A DNA stretch of 9,730 bases from Pseudomonadota bacterium (lineage in GTDB: Bacteria; Pseudomonadota; Gammaproteobacteria; Xanthomonadales; Rhodanobacteraceae). This document shows, piece by piece, positions 1 to 8,468 of the stretch; within the stretch, counting starts at the first letter, position 1; every line of letters starts with the position of its first letter. The stretch spans positions 1 through 9,730 of the forward strand of contig JANXVS010000201.1 in assembly GCA_025351555.1 (NCBI GenBank). Reading direction: 5' to 3'. Made by a program: the position numbers and the translations under genes. A model generated the notes under the pieces. That model was not told the origin of the DNA and searched no databases. It worked only from the letters and a program-made list of their open reading frames with translations.

Positions 1-514
1 GGATACCACCGACGTCAGCGCCACGGGTTTCTCGCGCGGCGTGGAAGGCGAGGGTGCAGGGCGCTTCGATTGGGCGGATCGGCCACGAGTAGGTCCGGGC
101 CACCGGCGCTTCGCCGTCGCCGTGCAACTGCTGTCGATCAAGCACAATCAACGTGTATGCATCCGTTGCCACGCGCAGGACGACGCGCTGCCGGTGGTGC
201 CGTCGCTGACCGGCCTATGGGCGGGTGCGAACTGGTTCGAGCGCGAGGCGTTCGACTTGTTCGGCATCATCTTCGAGGGGCATCCGGATCTGCGCCGCAT
301 CCTTACTGACTATGGCTTCGTCGGCCACCCGTTCCGCAAGGATTTCCCGCTGATCGGCAATGTCGAAGTGCGCTATGACGAAGTACTCAAGCGCGTGATC
401 TACGAACCGGTGACCAGCGTCGAGCCACGCGTGCTGGTGCCGCGCACGATCCGCCACGATTCGCGTTACGACCAGGCGCAGGCCGAACAGTCTGCCGCGC
501 CGGTGCAAAAGTAA
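1..514 (+). CDS. nuoC: NADH-quinone oxidoreductase subunit C (5'-truncated by window edge)
   Basis: NuoC is a peripheral-arm subunit of complex I that packs against NuoD and helps join the Fe-S chain to the membrane arm; it carries no cofactor. The frame is open from base 2 (starting [10 protein letters not shown]) to the TAA at 512-514, so the true start lies upstream and about 170 C-terminal residues are visible. The family's most conserved block is complete: [12 protein letters not shown], then [15 protein letters not shown], then [12 protein letters not shown]. The loop before [11 protein letters not shown] is divergent, as is usual in this family. The C-terminal tail (after [11 protein letters not shown]) is Gln/Ala-rich. 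NuoC is separate from NuoD here, unlike the fused NuoCD of E. coli. An internal start at GTG 41 is possible on paper but would remove conserved sequence, so I treat the gene as continuing off the edge. Confidence 0.96.
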   Translation, partial: DTTDVSATGFSRGVEGEGAGRFDWADRPRVGPGHRRFAVAVQLLSIKHNQRVCIRCHAQDDALPVVPSLTGLWAGANWFEREAFDLFGIIFEGHPDLRRILTDYGFVGHPFRKDFPLIGNVEVRYDEVLKRVIYEPVTSVEPRVLVPRTIRHDSRYDQAQAEQSAAPVQK

Positions 515-541
515 AGACAAGTAAAAATAAAGAATTGCAAA
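515..541 (+). promoter_or_regulatory. A-rich nuoC/nuoD junction without a clear Shine-Dalgarno
   Basis: These 27 bases separate nuoC from nuoD and are strikingly A-rich in a GC-rich operon. AAGTAAA occurs twice, 10 bases apart (the first copy overlaps the nuoC stop). No GGAG-like element sits before the nuoD ATG; the best purine run is AAAGAA (529-534), seven bases before it. TTGCA (535-539) and TGCAA (543-547) form a 5-bp inverted repeat around the first base of the ATG. An unstructured A-rich leader is a known way to recruit ribosomes through protein S1, but that role here is inference. Confidence 0.5.
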
Positions 542-1795
542 ATGCAAGAAATCAAGAACTATACGATCAACTTCGGCCCGCAGCATCCCGCCGCGCACGG
601 TGTGCTGCGCCTCGTGCTCGAGCTCGACGGCGAAGTAATCCAGCGCGCCGATCCGCATATCGGCCTGCTCCATCGCGGCACCGAGAAGCTGGCCGAATCC
701 AAGCCGTACAACCAGTCGATCGGCTACATGGATCGTCTGGATTACGTGTCGATGATGTGCAACGAGCACGCCTATGTGCGCGCGATCGAGAAGCTGCTCG
801 GTGTCCAGGCGCCAATCCGGGCGCAGTACATCCGCACGATGTTCGACGAGATTACGCGTATCCTGAATCATCTGATGTGGATCGGTTCCAGTGGCCTGGA
901 TCTCGGGGCGATGGCGGTGTTCCTTTATGCGTTCCGCGAGCGCGAGGAATTGATCGACTGCTACGAGGCGGTCTCGGGCGCGCGCATGCACGCGACCTAC
1001 TACCGCCCCGGCGGCGTGTACCGCGATCTGCCCGAACGCATGCCGCAGTACAAGCAATCGCGCTGGCACAAGGGCGACGACCTCAAACGCCGCAACGCCT
1101 GGCGCGAAGGTTCGATGCTGGATTTCCTCGATGCCTTCACGACGGATTTTCCGCACAAGGTCGACGAATACGAAACCCTGCTCACCGACAACCGCATTTG
1201 GAAGCAGCGTACCGTCGGCATCGGCGTCGTCTCACCCGAACAGGCGCTGGCCTGGGGCATAACCGGGCCGATGTTGCGTGGATCCGGCATCGAATGGGAT
1301 CTGCGCAAGAAGCAGCCGTATGCCGCATACGACCAGATGGATTTTGATATTCCGGTCGGAGTCAAAGGTGATTGCTACGACCGATATCTGGTGCGCGTGG
1401 AAGAGATGCGCCAGTCCAACCGCATCATTCGGCAATGCGTGAAGTGGCTGCGCGAGAATCCCGGCGAGGTGATTCTGCGCAATTTCAAGGTTGCGCCGCC
1501 GCGCCGCGAAGAAATGAAAGACGACATGGAAGCGCTCATCCATCACTTCAAGCTGTTCACCGAAGGCTACTGCGTGCCGGAAGGCGAAACCTACGCTGCA
1601 GTGGAAGCGCCGAAGGGCGAGTTCGGCTGCTATCTGATTTCCGATGGTGCGAACAAGCCGTTCCGCTGCAAGTTGCGCGCGCCGGGCTTTGCTCATCTGT
1701 CGTCGATGGATACGATTGTGCGTGGCCACATGTTGCCCGACGTGGTCGCAATGATCGGTACCTACGACGTCGTGTTCGGAGAAATTGACCGATGA
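542..1795 (+). CDS. nuoD: NADH-quinone oxidoreductase subunit D (49 kDa-type subunit)
   Basis: NuoD, with NuoB and NuoH, forms the ubiquinone-reduction site at the foot of the peripheral arm. The 417-residue product has the normal unfused length. Near the N-terminus, [13 protein letters not shown] (about 12-24) supplies His15 and His19, and DRLDYVSMM carries Tyr68. His19 and Tyr68 are 49 residues apart, as are bovine His59 and Tyr108, which bind the quinone headgroup. [13 protein letters not shown] (42-54), [20 protein letters not shown] and the C-terminal [17 protein letters not shown] and APGFAHLSS blocks are all intact. The family descends from the large subunit of [NiFe] hydrogenases but lacks its metal-binding cysteines. 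The ATG at 542 gives the expected [16 protein letters not shown] start. The gene ends in a 4-bp ATGA overlap with nuoE, which fits translational coupling. Confidence 0.98.
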   Translation: MQEIKNYTINFGPQHPAAHGVLRLVLELDGEVIQRADPHIGLLHRGTEKLAESKPYNQSIGYMDRLDYVSMMCNEHAYVRAIEKLLGVQAPIRAQYIRTMFDEITRILNHLMWIGSSGLDLGAMAVFLYAFREREELIDCYEAVSGARMHATYYRPGGVYRDLPERMPQYKQSRWHKGDDLKRRNAWREGSMLDFLDAFTTDFPHKVDEYETLLTDNRIWKQRTVGIGVVSPEQALAWGITGPMLRGSGIEWDLRKKQPYAAYDQMDFDIPVGVKGDCYDRYLVRVEEMRQSNRIIRQCVKWLRENPGEVILRNFKVAPPRREEMKDDMEALIHHFKLFTEGYCVPEGETYAAVEAPKGEFGCYLISDGANKPFRCKLRAPGFAHLSSMDTIVRGHMLPDVVAMIGTYDVVFGEIDR

Positions 1796-2319
1796 AAGCG
1801 ACTGGCCACTACGCCGAAGTCAAAGACGTCGATCCGCAGGTCGCGCTCAATGCGCATACGCGCGAGCATATCGATCACTGGGCTGCGAAGTTTCCGCCGG
1901 AGCGCAAGCGCTCGGCGCTGATCCAGGGCCTGTTTGTGGCGCAGGAACAGAACAATGGTTACCTCACTGATGAACTGATCACGGCAGTCGCGAAGTATCT
2001 GGACCTGCCGGCAATCTGGGCCTACGAAGTGGCGACGTTCTATTCGATGTTCGAGACGCATCCGGTCGGCCGCAACAATGTGGCTATTTGCACAAATATA
2101 AGTTGTTGGCTCAATGGCGGCGAAGACATCGTGCGTCATTGCGAAAATAAACTTGGCATAAAGCTCGGCGAAAGCACAGCCGATGGCCGCGTCTATCTGA
2201 AGACCGAAGAAGAATGCCTCGCAGCCTGCTGCGGCGCGCCGATGATGGTGGTCAACGGGCATTACCACGAGAACCTGACGACGGAAAAGGTCGACGAGAT
2301 TCTCGACGAGTTGAAGTAG
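1792..2319 (+). CDS. nuoE: NADH-quinone oxidoreductase subunit E ([2Fe-2S], 24 kDa-type)
   Basis: NuoE is a thioredoxin-fold subunit of the NADH-oxidising module; its [2Fe-2S] cluster N1a lies near the FMN of NuoF. The 175-residue protein shows the full ligand set: Cys100 and Cys105 in CTNISC, then Cys142 and Cys146 in [26 protein letters not shown] (79-94) is the family's conserved helix before the first cysteine pair. The ATG at 1792 overlaps the nuoD stop as ATGA, with GGAGA at 1778-1782 nine bases upstream as ribosome-binding site. The codons around the first cysteine pair (2086-2106) are unusually A/T-rich for this operon. The TAG stop lies inside a palindromic repeat that begins at 2316, so the repeat supplies the stop. 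The protein still ends where homologues do (VDEILDELK), so the function should be intact. Confidence 0.98.
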   Translation: MKATGHYAEVKDVDPQVALNAHTREHIDHWAAKFPPERKRSALIQGLFVAQEQNNGYLTDELITAVAKYLDLPAIWAYEVATFYSMFETHPVGRNNVAICTNISCWLNGGEDIVRHCENKLGIKLGESTADGRVYLKTEEECLAACCGAPMMVVNGHYHENLTTEKVDEILDELK

Positions 2320-2388
2320 GGTGGGCCTTGGCCCACCGAACGATAAAGAATGACGGAATCGCAATTGGTGGGCTGAAGCCCACCCTAC
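2316..2388. repeat. Paired palindromic (REP/BIME-like) repeat in the nuoE-nuoF gap
   Basis: Two hairpins fill most of the gap between nuoE and nuoF. The first has GGTGGGCC (2320-2327) pairing with GGCCCACC (2330-2337). The second has GGTGGGC (2367-2373), loop TGAA, and GCCCACC (2378-2384). The outer ends are also perfect inverted repeats of 11 bases: GTAGGGTGGGC (2316-2326) and GCCCACCCTAC (2378-2388). Alternative folds are therefore possible: two small hairpins, or one stem closing a 51-base loop. GTAGGGTGGGC-type palindromes are, from general knowledge, multicopy elements in many proteobacteria, often mobilised by RAYT (TnpA-REP) enzymes. Family membership here is unverified because copy number cannot be seen. 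No U-run follows either hairpin, so they are not obvious terminators. They could stabilise or process the mRNA between nuoE and nuoF. Confidence 0.8.
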
Positions 2389-2404
2389 AAGAGCAAGATT
2401 GACT

Positions 2405-3733
2405 ATGGCAGTCGGACCCGCACCGCAGGAACATCAGGTCGTCAATACGACCCTGCATTTCGATCAGCCCTGGTCGATGGACAGCTATGTCAAAACCGGC
2501 GGCTACGAGGCGTGGAAAAAAATCCTTGCCGAGAAACCCGACCCGGTGTCGATCATCGACGAGTTGAAAAAGAGCGCGCTGCGCGGTCGCGGCGGAGCCG
2601 GGTTTCCCACAGGCCTCAAGTGGTCGTTCATGCCGCGCACGGCGCCGGGGCAGAAGTATATTTTGTGCAATTCCGATGAGTCCGAGCCGGGCACGTGCAA
2701 GGATCGCGACATCCTGCGTTACAACCCGCATGCAGTGATCGAGGGTATGGCGATCGCCTGCTACGCGACCGGATCGAGCGTCGCCTACAATTACCTGCGT
2801 GGCGAGTTCCATCACGAACCGTTCGAGCATTGCGAGTCGGCGTTGAAAGAAGCCTACGACGCAGGCCTGCTCGGCAAGAACATCGGTGGTAGTGGTGTCG
2901 ATGTCGATATTCACAACGCACTCGGCGCCGGCGCCTACATCTGTGGCGAGGAAACGGCGCTGATGGAATCGCTGGAAGGCAAGAAAGGCCAGCCGCGCTT
3001 CAAGCCGCCGTTCCCCGCGGGCTTTGGCCTGTACGGCCGGCCGACCACAATCAACAACACCGAAACGTATGCCTCGGTACCGACTATTTTGCGCAAGGGC
3101 GCGGAATGGTTTCTGAATCAAGGCAAGCCGAACAATGGCGGGCCGAAGGTTTTTTCAGTGTCTGGCCATGTCAACAAGCCGGGTAACTACGAGATCAAGC
3201 TGGGCACACCGTTTTCAGATCTTCTCGCAATGGCTGGCGGTGTGCGCGCGGGAAACAAGCTCAAGGCCGTGATTCCTGGCGGCTCATCGATGCCGGTGTT
3301 ACCGGCCGACACGATGATGGCGCTGACGATGGACTACGACGCGATCCAGAAAGCGGGATCGGGCCTGGGCTCCGGTGCTGTGATCGTGATGGACGAAACT
3401 ACCTGCATGGTTCGCGCCTGCCAGCGCATCGCGCGTTTCTACTATGCCGAATCCTGCGGTCAGTGCACACCCTGCCGCGAAGGTACCGGCTGGATGTATC
3501 GCGTGCTCACGCGCATCGTCGAGGGCAACGCGACGATGGCGGATGTGGAGATGCTCAAGCAGGCCGCCGGCCAGATCGAAGGCCACACCATCTGCGCATT
3601 CGGCGAGGCCGCGGCCTGGCCGGTGCAGGGAATGTTGCGTCACTACTGGAACGAATTCGAATACTACGTGGCGAACAAGCGCTCGATTGTCGATGAGCCG
3701 ATGGCGGATTGTGTTGTGGAGCAGGCAGCATGA
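2405..3733 (+). CDS. nuoF: NADH-quinone oxidoreductase subunit F (FMN and NADH-binding, 51 kDa-type)
   Basis: NuoF is the electron entry point: it binds NADH and FMN and passes electrons to the [4Fe-4S] cluster N3. From the ATG at 2405 it is 442 residues, normal for the family. [15 protein letters not shown] (59-73) is the Gly-rich nucleotide-binding signature. [14 protein letters not shown] (89-102) and [19 protein letters not shown] (174-192) complete the FMN/NADH pocket. [12 protein letters not shown] gives Cys351, Cys354 and Cys357, and HTICAFGEA gives Cys397, the four N3 ligands. A TTG two codons upstream (2399) is an alternative start: AAGAG at 2389-2393 is 5 bases from the TTG and 11 from the ATG, so the choice is not certain. 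I prefer ATG. This is the only gene here with a repeat element on both sides. Its TGA overlaps an ATG (3730-3733), the typical layout of a coupled junction, but the next nuo gene starts 130 bases later. Confidence 0.97.
   Translation: MAVGPAPQEHQVVNTTLHFDQPWSMDSYVKTGGYEAWKKILAEKPDPVSIIDELKKSALRGRGGAGFPTGLKWSFMPRTAPGQKYILCNSDESEPGTCKDRDILRYNPHAVIEGMAIACYATGSSVAYNYLRGEFHHEPFEHCESALKEAYDAGLLGKNIGGSGVDVDIHNALGAGAYICGEETALMESLEGKKGQPRFKPPFPAGFGLYGRPTTINNTETYASVPTILRKGAEWFLNQGKPNNGGPKVFSVSGHVNKPGNYEIKLGTPFSDLLAMAGGVRAGNKLKAVIPGGSSMPVLPADTMMALTMDYDAIQKAGSGLGSGAVIVMDETTCMVRACQRIARFYYAESCGQCTPCREGTGWMYRVLTRIVEGNATMADVEMLKQAAGQIEGHTICAFGEAAAWPVQGMLRHYWNEFEYYVANKRSIVDEPMADCVVEQAA
3718..3721 (+). promoter_or_regulatory. 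Ribosome-binding site at the nuoF stop, serving the ATG at 3730
   Basis: GGAG lies 8 bases before the ATG at 3730, which overlaps the nuoF stop as ATGA. The spacing is right for a working site, yet that ATG opens only the 45-codon frame through the repeat element. The most economical reading is that this was once the nuoG initiation site. Function today is inference. Confidence 0.5.
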
Positions 3734-3867
3734 GCGCGATGAGCTGCCGATTTCAAGATGCCGTCATCCCGGCGAAAGCCGGGATCCAGTTTGATCTTGA
3801 TGGGAAAGCAAGATGGATTCCCGCTTTCGCGGAAATGACGACCAAAAAAAATAGGGTCGCCGCATGA
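3730..3867 (+). other. 45-codon reading frame bridging nuoF and nuoG across the repeat element
   Basis: An open frame starts at ATG 3730, overlapping the nuoF stop (ATGA, 3730-3733), and ends at TGA 3865, overlapping the nuoG ATG (ATGA, 3864-3867). It has a good ribosome-binding site (GGAG, 3718-3721). The product would begin [20 protein letters not shown] and end TTKKNRVAA. Its middle is simply the translation of the inverted-repeat element; VIPAKAGIQ-type peptides are, from general knowledge, common spurious products of this repeat type. I do not propose a functional protein. The interest is that translation could run from nuoF through this frame to nuoG without a break. The eight-A run at 3844-3851 is inside it. 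A -1 slip there meets a TAG at 3852, so no fusion to NuoG is possible by that route. Confidence 0.4.
3762..3840. repeat. GTCATCCCGG-type inverted-repeat element in the nuoF-nuoG gap
   Basis: Two 27-base arms in opposite orientation (3762-3788 and 3814-3840) flank a 25-base spacer. Each arm is itself a hairpin with a GAAA loop (TTTC on the + strand of the second arm). The first has ATCCCGGC (3766-3773) pairing perfectly with GCCGGGAT (3778-3785). The second has ATTCCCGC (3817-3824) pairing with GCGGAAAT (3829-3836) with one C-A mismatch. With the second arm reversed, the arms differ at 5 of 27 positions, and four of these are two compensatory pair changes. An inner 6-bp inverted repeat, ATCTTG (3794-3799) and CAAGAT (3809-3814), links the arms. 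From general knowledge this resembles the dispersed 'GTCATTCCCGCGAAAGCGGGAATC' type element of beta- and gammaproteobacteria. No T-run follows, so it is not a classical terminator. Confidence 0.82.
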
Positions 3868-6242
3868 GCGCGCAACCGACCGCGCCAAACACCGCGCCCG
3901 ATCTCGTCAACATCGAGATCGACGGCAAAGCCATGCAGGTGCCGAAGAACTCGATGATCATCGCCGCTGCCGACAAGGCCGGGATTCCGATTCCACGCTT
4001 CTGCTATCACGACAAGCTGCCGATCGCGGCGAATTGCCGCATGTGCATGGTCGAGACGGAAATGGGCGGCAAGCCGGTGCCCAAGCCGCAGCCTGCCTGT
4101 GCCACGCCGGTGATGGAAGGCATGAAGATATTCACCCAGTCGCAGCGCGCTTTGTCCGCGCAGCGCAACGTGATGGAATTCCTGCTCATCAACCATCCAC
4201 TGGATTGCCCGATCTGCGATCAGGGCGGCGAGTGCGAGCTACAGGATCTGTCGATGGGCTACGGCCGCTCGGTGTCGCGCTTCGCCGAGCGCAAGCGCGT
4301 GGTGCCGGACGAGGACATCGGCCCGCTGATCGAAACCGAGATGACGCGTTGTATACAATGTACGCGTTGCGTGCGCTTCATGACTGAAGTCGCCGGTAGT
4401 CCGGAACTGGGCGGCATGGGCCGCGGCGAGAATCTGGAAATCGGCACCTACATCGGCAAGGCCATCGACAGCGAACTCGGTGGCAATATCATCGATGTCT
4501 GCCCCGTCGGCGCGCTGACCAACAAGGTTTTCCGCTTCAAGGCGCGTGCCTGGGAATTGATCGCGCGCGAATCGATCGGCTATCACGATGCGCTCGGCTC
4601 CAATCTCTGGCTGCACACGCGCCGTGGCGAAGTGCTGCGCACGGTGCCGCGCGACAACGAAGCGATCAACGAATGCTGGCTGTCGGATCGCGACCGCTAT
4701 TCGCATCAGGGGTTGTATGCGGAGGATCGCGCACGCACGCCCATGATCCGCAAGAACGGCGAACTCGTCGAAACCAGTTGGGATGAAGCGATCGCGTTCG
4801 TTGCCGAAGGCATGAAGAAGCATGCTTCACAAGAGCAGGGCGGCGATCTTGGCGCACTGGTTGCGCCGCTGACATCGAGCGAGGAAGGTTATCTGCTGGG
4901 CAGGATCCTGCGTGGTCTCGGCAGCGACAGCATCGATCATCGTCTGCGCGTGACCGATTTTTCCGACAATCCGATCAGCGCAACATTTGCGATGCCGGTC
5001 GCCGAGGTTGAAAAGGCGCGTGTTGTTCTGCTCGTCGGCTGCAATCCGCGCCACGAAATGCCGCTACTCGCGCACCGTCTGCGCAAAGCGTGGAAGGGTG
5101 GCGCAAAGATTCATGCGATCAATCCGCTCGACTTCGATCTGAACTTCGATCTTGCGAGCAAGACGGTGGCGACGCCGGCGGCGATGATCGACGCGCTGCT
5201 CAGGCTCGCCAAGGCAGCCAGCGAAGCAGGTCACGTGCCGGAATCAGGCGAACTTGCGCAGGCCATCGCCAATGTCACAGCAGACGACAGCGCGCGTGCC
5301 ACGATCAAGGTACTGACTGAATCGAGCACGAAGGTTGTGATCGTCGGTGAATTTGCTGTGCAGCATCCGCAGGCTTCGTGGTTGCGTGCGGCTGCGCGGT
5401 TCGTCGCTCGCGCGACCGGCAGTGCCTACAACGAAATTCCGTCCGGTGCGAATGCCGTCGGTCTCGCGCGCGTGGGTGCGCAGCCGCAGACGAGTGACGC
5501 GAACGCGGCCGCGATGCTGGCAGCGCCGCCGAAAACCCTGCTCGTGTATCACGCCGGTTCGCAGGACACGAGTTCGCCGTCGGCATTCGACAATGCGCGC
5601 AGCAATGCGGATTTTTGCGTCTACACAGGCGCCTATGCCTGCAATGGCGTACGCCGCACCGCGCATGCGGTTTTGCCGATTGGCTTGCCGCCAGAAGTGG
5701 ATGGCAGTTACGTCAACGTGGATGGCGTCGTGCAGACGCTGGCCGCGGGCGCGAAACTGCCGGGCGAAGCGCGGCCTGGCTGGAAGGTATTGCGTGCACT
5801 CGGCGCGCAACTGGGTATCGCCGGTTTCGATTTTACCGATTTTACCGAGTTGCGTTCCTCGGTCGCACCGATACTTGCTGCAAAATCCACATTGCCGCAA
5901 TCTGCAAAATTACCTCAGCGCTCTGCGCCGGGTGCCGGACTGACGCGCATTGTCACCGTGCCGATTTATCGCAGCGACGCCGTGCTGCGCCGTTGTCCGG
6001 CGTTGCAGGCGCATCCACTGACAGGTGAGGTTGCAATCGGGCTCAACCCTGAAGACGCACTGGCGCTGGGGCTGGTGCAGGGCGCGCAGGCCAAGGTTAG
6101 TGACGAGGGCGGCGGCGATACTGTATTGCCGGTCGTCCTCACCCGCGCCGTGCCGCGCGGCGCCGCGTGGGTCGAATCAACGTGGTCGGAAACCAGCGCC
6201 TTGCCGCCGATGGGCGCGGCCTTGACTGTGGCGAGGGCGTGA
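3864..6242 (+). CDS. nuoG: NADH-quinone oxidoreductase subunit G (Fe-S wiring subunit, 75 kDa-type)
   Basis: NuoG carries electrons from NuoF towards NuoI. The N-terminal ferredoxin-like domain holds N1b with Cys47, Cys58, Cys61 and Cys79. The next motif, H111-x3-C115-x2-C118-x5-C124, is the His-ligated cluster N5. Cys163, Cys166, Cys169 and Cys213 (CIQCTRC, then DVCPVG) bind N4. The rest, from about residue 225 onward, is a molybdopterin-oxidoreductase-like domain that in this family has lost its cofactor; [18 protein letters not shown] (390-407) is a recognisable piece. The extra cluster N7, found in E. coli NuoG, is absent: between Cys213 and Cys271 there is no cysteine. The 792-residue length fits the family. 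The ATG at 3864 has AGGG (3853-3856) 7 bases upstream, and a TAG in frame at 3852 rules out any longer start. The C-terminus ends just before nuoH. Confidence 0.98.
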   Translation: MSAQPTAPNTAPDLVNIEIDGKAMQVPKNSMIIAAADKAGIPIPRFCYHDKLPIAANCRMCMVETEMGGKPVPKPQPACATPVMEGMKIFTQSQRALSAQRNVMEFLLINHPLDCPICDQGGECELQDLSMGYGRSVSRFAERKRVVPDEDIGPLIETEMTRCIQCTRCVRFMTEVAGSPELGGMGRGENLEIGTYIGKAIDSELGGNIIDVCPVGALTNKVFRFKARAWELIARESIGYHDALGSNLWLHTRRGEVLRTVPRDNEAINECWLSDRDRYSHQGLYAEDRARTPMIRKNGELVETSWDEAIAFVAEGMKKHASQEQGGDLGALVAPLTSSEEGYLLGRILRGLGSDSIDHRLRVTDFSDNPISATFAMPVAEVEKARVVLLVGCNPRHEMPLLAHRLRKAWKGGAKIHAINPLDFDLNFDLASKTVATPAAMIDALLRLAKAASEAGHVPESGELAQAIANVTADDSARATIKVLTESSTKVVIVGEFAVQHPQASWLRAAARFVARATGSAYNEIPSGANAVGLARVGAQPQTSDANAAAMLAAPPKTLLVYHAGSQDTSSPSAFDNARSNADFCVYTGAYACNGVRRTAHAVLPIGLPPEVDGSYVNVDGVVQTLAAGAKLPGEARPGWKVLRALGAQLGIAGFDFTDFTELRSSVAPILAAKSTLPQSAKLPQRSAPGAGLTRIVTVPIYRSDAVLRRCPALQAHPLTGEVAIGLNPEDALALGLVQGAQAKVSDEGGGDTVLPVVLTRAVPRGAAWVESTWSETSALPPMGAALTVARA
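6233..6237 (+). promoter_or_regulatory. Ribosome-binding site deciding the nuoH start
   Basis: GAGGG lies inside the last codons of nuoG. It is 7 bases from the GTG at 6245 but only 1 base from the GTG at 6239. Normal spacing therefore favours 6245 as the nuoH start, although 6239 would make a neat GTGA overlap with the nuoG stop. Confidence 0.55.
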
Positions 6243-6244
6243 GC

Positions 6245-7338
<1,094 letters not shown>

Positions 7339-7342
<4 letters not shown>

Positions 7343-7827
7343 TTCGCGTCGCGCGCTACTTCAAGAGCCTGCTGCTGATCGAGTTGTTCAAGGGCCTGGC
7401 CTTGACCGGCAAGTACATGTTCAAACCCAAGTACACCATGCGCTATCCGATGGAGAAGATTCCGCAGTCCAATCGCTTCCGAGGCCTGCATGCATTGCGC
7501 CGCTACCCGAATGGCGAGGAACGCTGCATCGCCTGCAAGTTGTGCGAAGCGGTGTGTCCGGCGCTGGCGATCACGATCGATTCGGAACAGCGCGCTGACG
7601 GCACGCGCCGCACCACGCGTTACGACATCGACTTGTTCAAATGCATCTACTGCGGTTTCTGCGAGGAAAGCTGCCCGGTGGATTCCATCGTGGAAACCAA
7701 CATCCACGAATATCATTTCGAGAAGCGCGGCGAGAACATCGTGAACAAGCAACAGCTGCTCGCGATCGGCGACCGCTTCGAGCAGTTGATCGCTGCAGCG
7801 CGCACGCAAGACGCGCCGTATCGCTGA
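7339..7827 (+). CDS. nuoI: NADH-quinone oxidoreductase subunit I (2x[4Fe-4S] ferredoxin-type)
   Basis: NuoI carries clusters N6a and N6b, the step between NuoG and cluster N2 of NuoB next to the quinone site. The 162-residue protein has two ferredoxin motifs: Cys63, Cys66, Cys69, Cys73 ([12 protein letters not shown]) and Cys102, Cys105, Cys108, Cys112 ([12 protein letters not shown]). The N-terminal amphipathic stretch ([20 protein letters not shown]) is the usual membrane-facing segment. The start is well fixed: ATG 7339 overlaps the nuoH stop (ATGA) and has AGGAG at 7327-7331, 7 bases upstream. A longer in-frame reading back to 7105 lies inside nuoH and is a shadow. Placement between nuoH and nuoJ is the standard nuo order. 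Confidence 0.98.
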
Positions 7828-7838
7828 CGAGGATCACG

Positions 7839-8468
7839 ATGAACTTGCCCTGGAACCTGATCCTGTTCTACCTCTTCGCCGGCGTGCTCGTGCTGGCGGC
7901 GCTCGGCGTCATCAGCGTGCGCAACTCGGTGCATGCCGCCTTGTTGCTGGTGTTGACCTTCTTCACGAGCGCCGCTCTCTGGCTGCTGATGCAAGCCGAA
8001 TTTCTTGCGCTTGCCTTGGTGCTGGTCTACGTCGGTGCGGTGATGGTGTTGTTCCTGTTCGTGGTGATGATGCTCGATATCAACACCGAACAGTTGCGCG
8101 AAGGTTATATCCGTTATCTGCCTGTCGGCATTCTTGTCGCCGCCGTGATGCTTGCCGAGATGTTGTTGTTGATCGGCGTCAAGGCGATGGCGATCCCGGC
8201 CCCGCTCGATCCGGGCGGCACGTCGAACACAGCGTGGCTGGGCAATGCACTATTCAGCCAGTTCCTGCTGCCATTCGAAACCGCAGCGGTGATCCTGACC
8301 GTAGCCGTGATCGCGGCGATCATGCTCACTTTGCGCAAACGCTCCAATACGCGTTACCAGAATCCGTCGGCGCAGGTTGCAGTGAGGGCGCGCGACCGTA
8401 TCCGCATCGTCAAGATGGAAAGCAGCAAGATGGAAAACAGCACAGTGAAAGAGGCGCCGACGCCATGA
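7839..8468 (+). CDS. nuoJ: NADH-quinone oxidoreductase subunit J (membrane)
   Basis: NuoJ is a small membrane subunit between NuoH and NuoK; its third helix is thought to change shape during the coupling of quinone reduction to pumping. The 209-residue protein has five hydrophobic segments (about 7-26, 31-51, 54-79, 93-113, 145-166). [20 protein letters not shown] (53-72) is the conserved third helix with its Tyr-Val-Gly-Ala motif. The ATG at 7839 has GAGGA (7829-7833) 5 bases upstream. The 40-residue tail after the last helix is charged and poorly conserved. It contains a 15-base tandem duplication (8411-8440, one mismatch) that encodes KMESS followed by KMENS. The stop overlaps nuoK as ATGA. 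Confidence 0.96.
   Translation: MNLPWNLILFYLFAGVLVLAALGVISVRNSVHAALLLVLTFFTSAALWLLMQAEFLALALVLVYVGAVMVLFLFVVMMLDINTEQLREGYIRYLPVGILVAAVMLAEMLLLIGVKAMAIPAPLDPGGTSNTAWLGNALFSQFLLPFETAAVILTVAVIAAIMLTLRKRSNTRYQNPSAQVAVRARDRIRIVKMESSKMENSTVKEAPTP
8411..8440. repeat. 15-bp tandem duplication in the nuoJ C-terminal tail
   Basis: CAAGATGGAAAGCAG (8411-8425) is followed directly by CAAGATGGAAAACAG (8426-8440), differing at one base. In frame it repeats five residues ([10 protein letters not shown]) at positions 192-201 of NuoJ, beyond the last membrane helix. It looks like a recent replication-slippage duplication in a tolerant tail. Confidence 0.85.

Noticed and set aside
215..1156. 313-codon open frame on the minus strand across nuoC-nuoD
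   Set aside because: It is antisense to strongly conserved nuoC/nuoD coding sequence, its product is Ala/Arg/His-rich without recognisable motifs, and GC-rich codon use makes such antisense frames common.
535..1347. 270-codon + strand frame overlapping nuoD from TTG 535
   Set aside because: Its product is Arg-rich and unstructured-looking and shares the bases of nuoD, which has unmistakable motifs in the other frame.
2252..3121. 289-codon minus-strand frame across nuoE-nuoF and the repeat
   Set aside because: It is a shadow of nuoF; it runs through the palindromic repeat and has no supporting start site or motif.
3809..3817. Shared CAAGATGGA between the F/G element spacer and the nuoJ duplication
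   Set aside because: A nine-base purine-rich match is too short to imply common origin within a 9.7-kb window.
3762..3851. Rho-independent terminator after nuoF
   Set aside because: The hairpins are GC-rich, but no T-run follows on the + strand. The eight-A tract at 3844-3851 would be a U-run only on the minus strand, where it lies 5' of the hairpins.
3844..3854. Programmed frameshift at the eight-A run joining the bridging frame to nuoG
   Set aside because: A -1 shift enters the nuoG frame but immediately meets TAG at 3852-3854, so no NuoG fusion results.
6167..6244. N-terminal extension of NuoH from ATG 6167
   Set aside because: It lies wholly within nuoG coding sequence, adds a hydrophilic stretch not expected before the first helix, and lacks a ribosome-binding site with good spacing.
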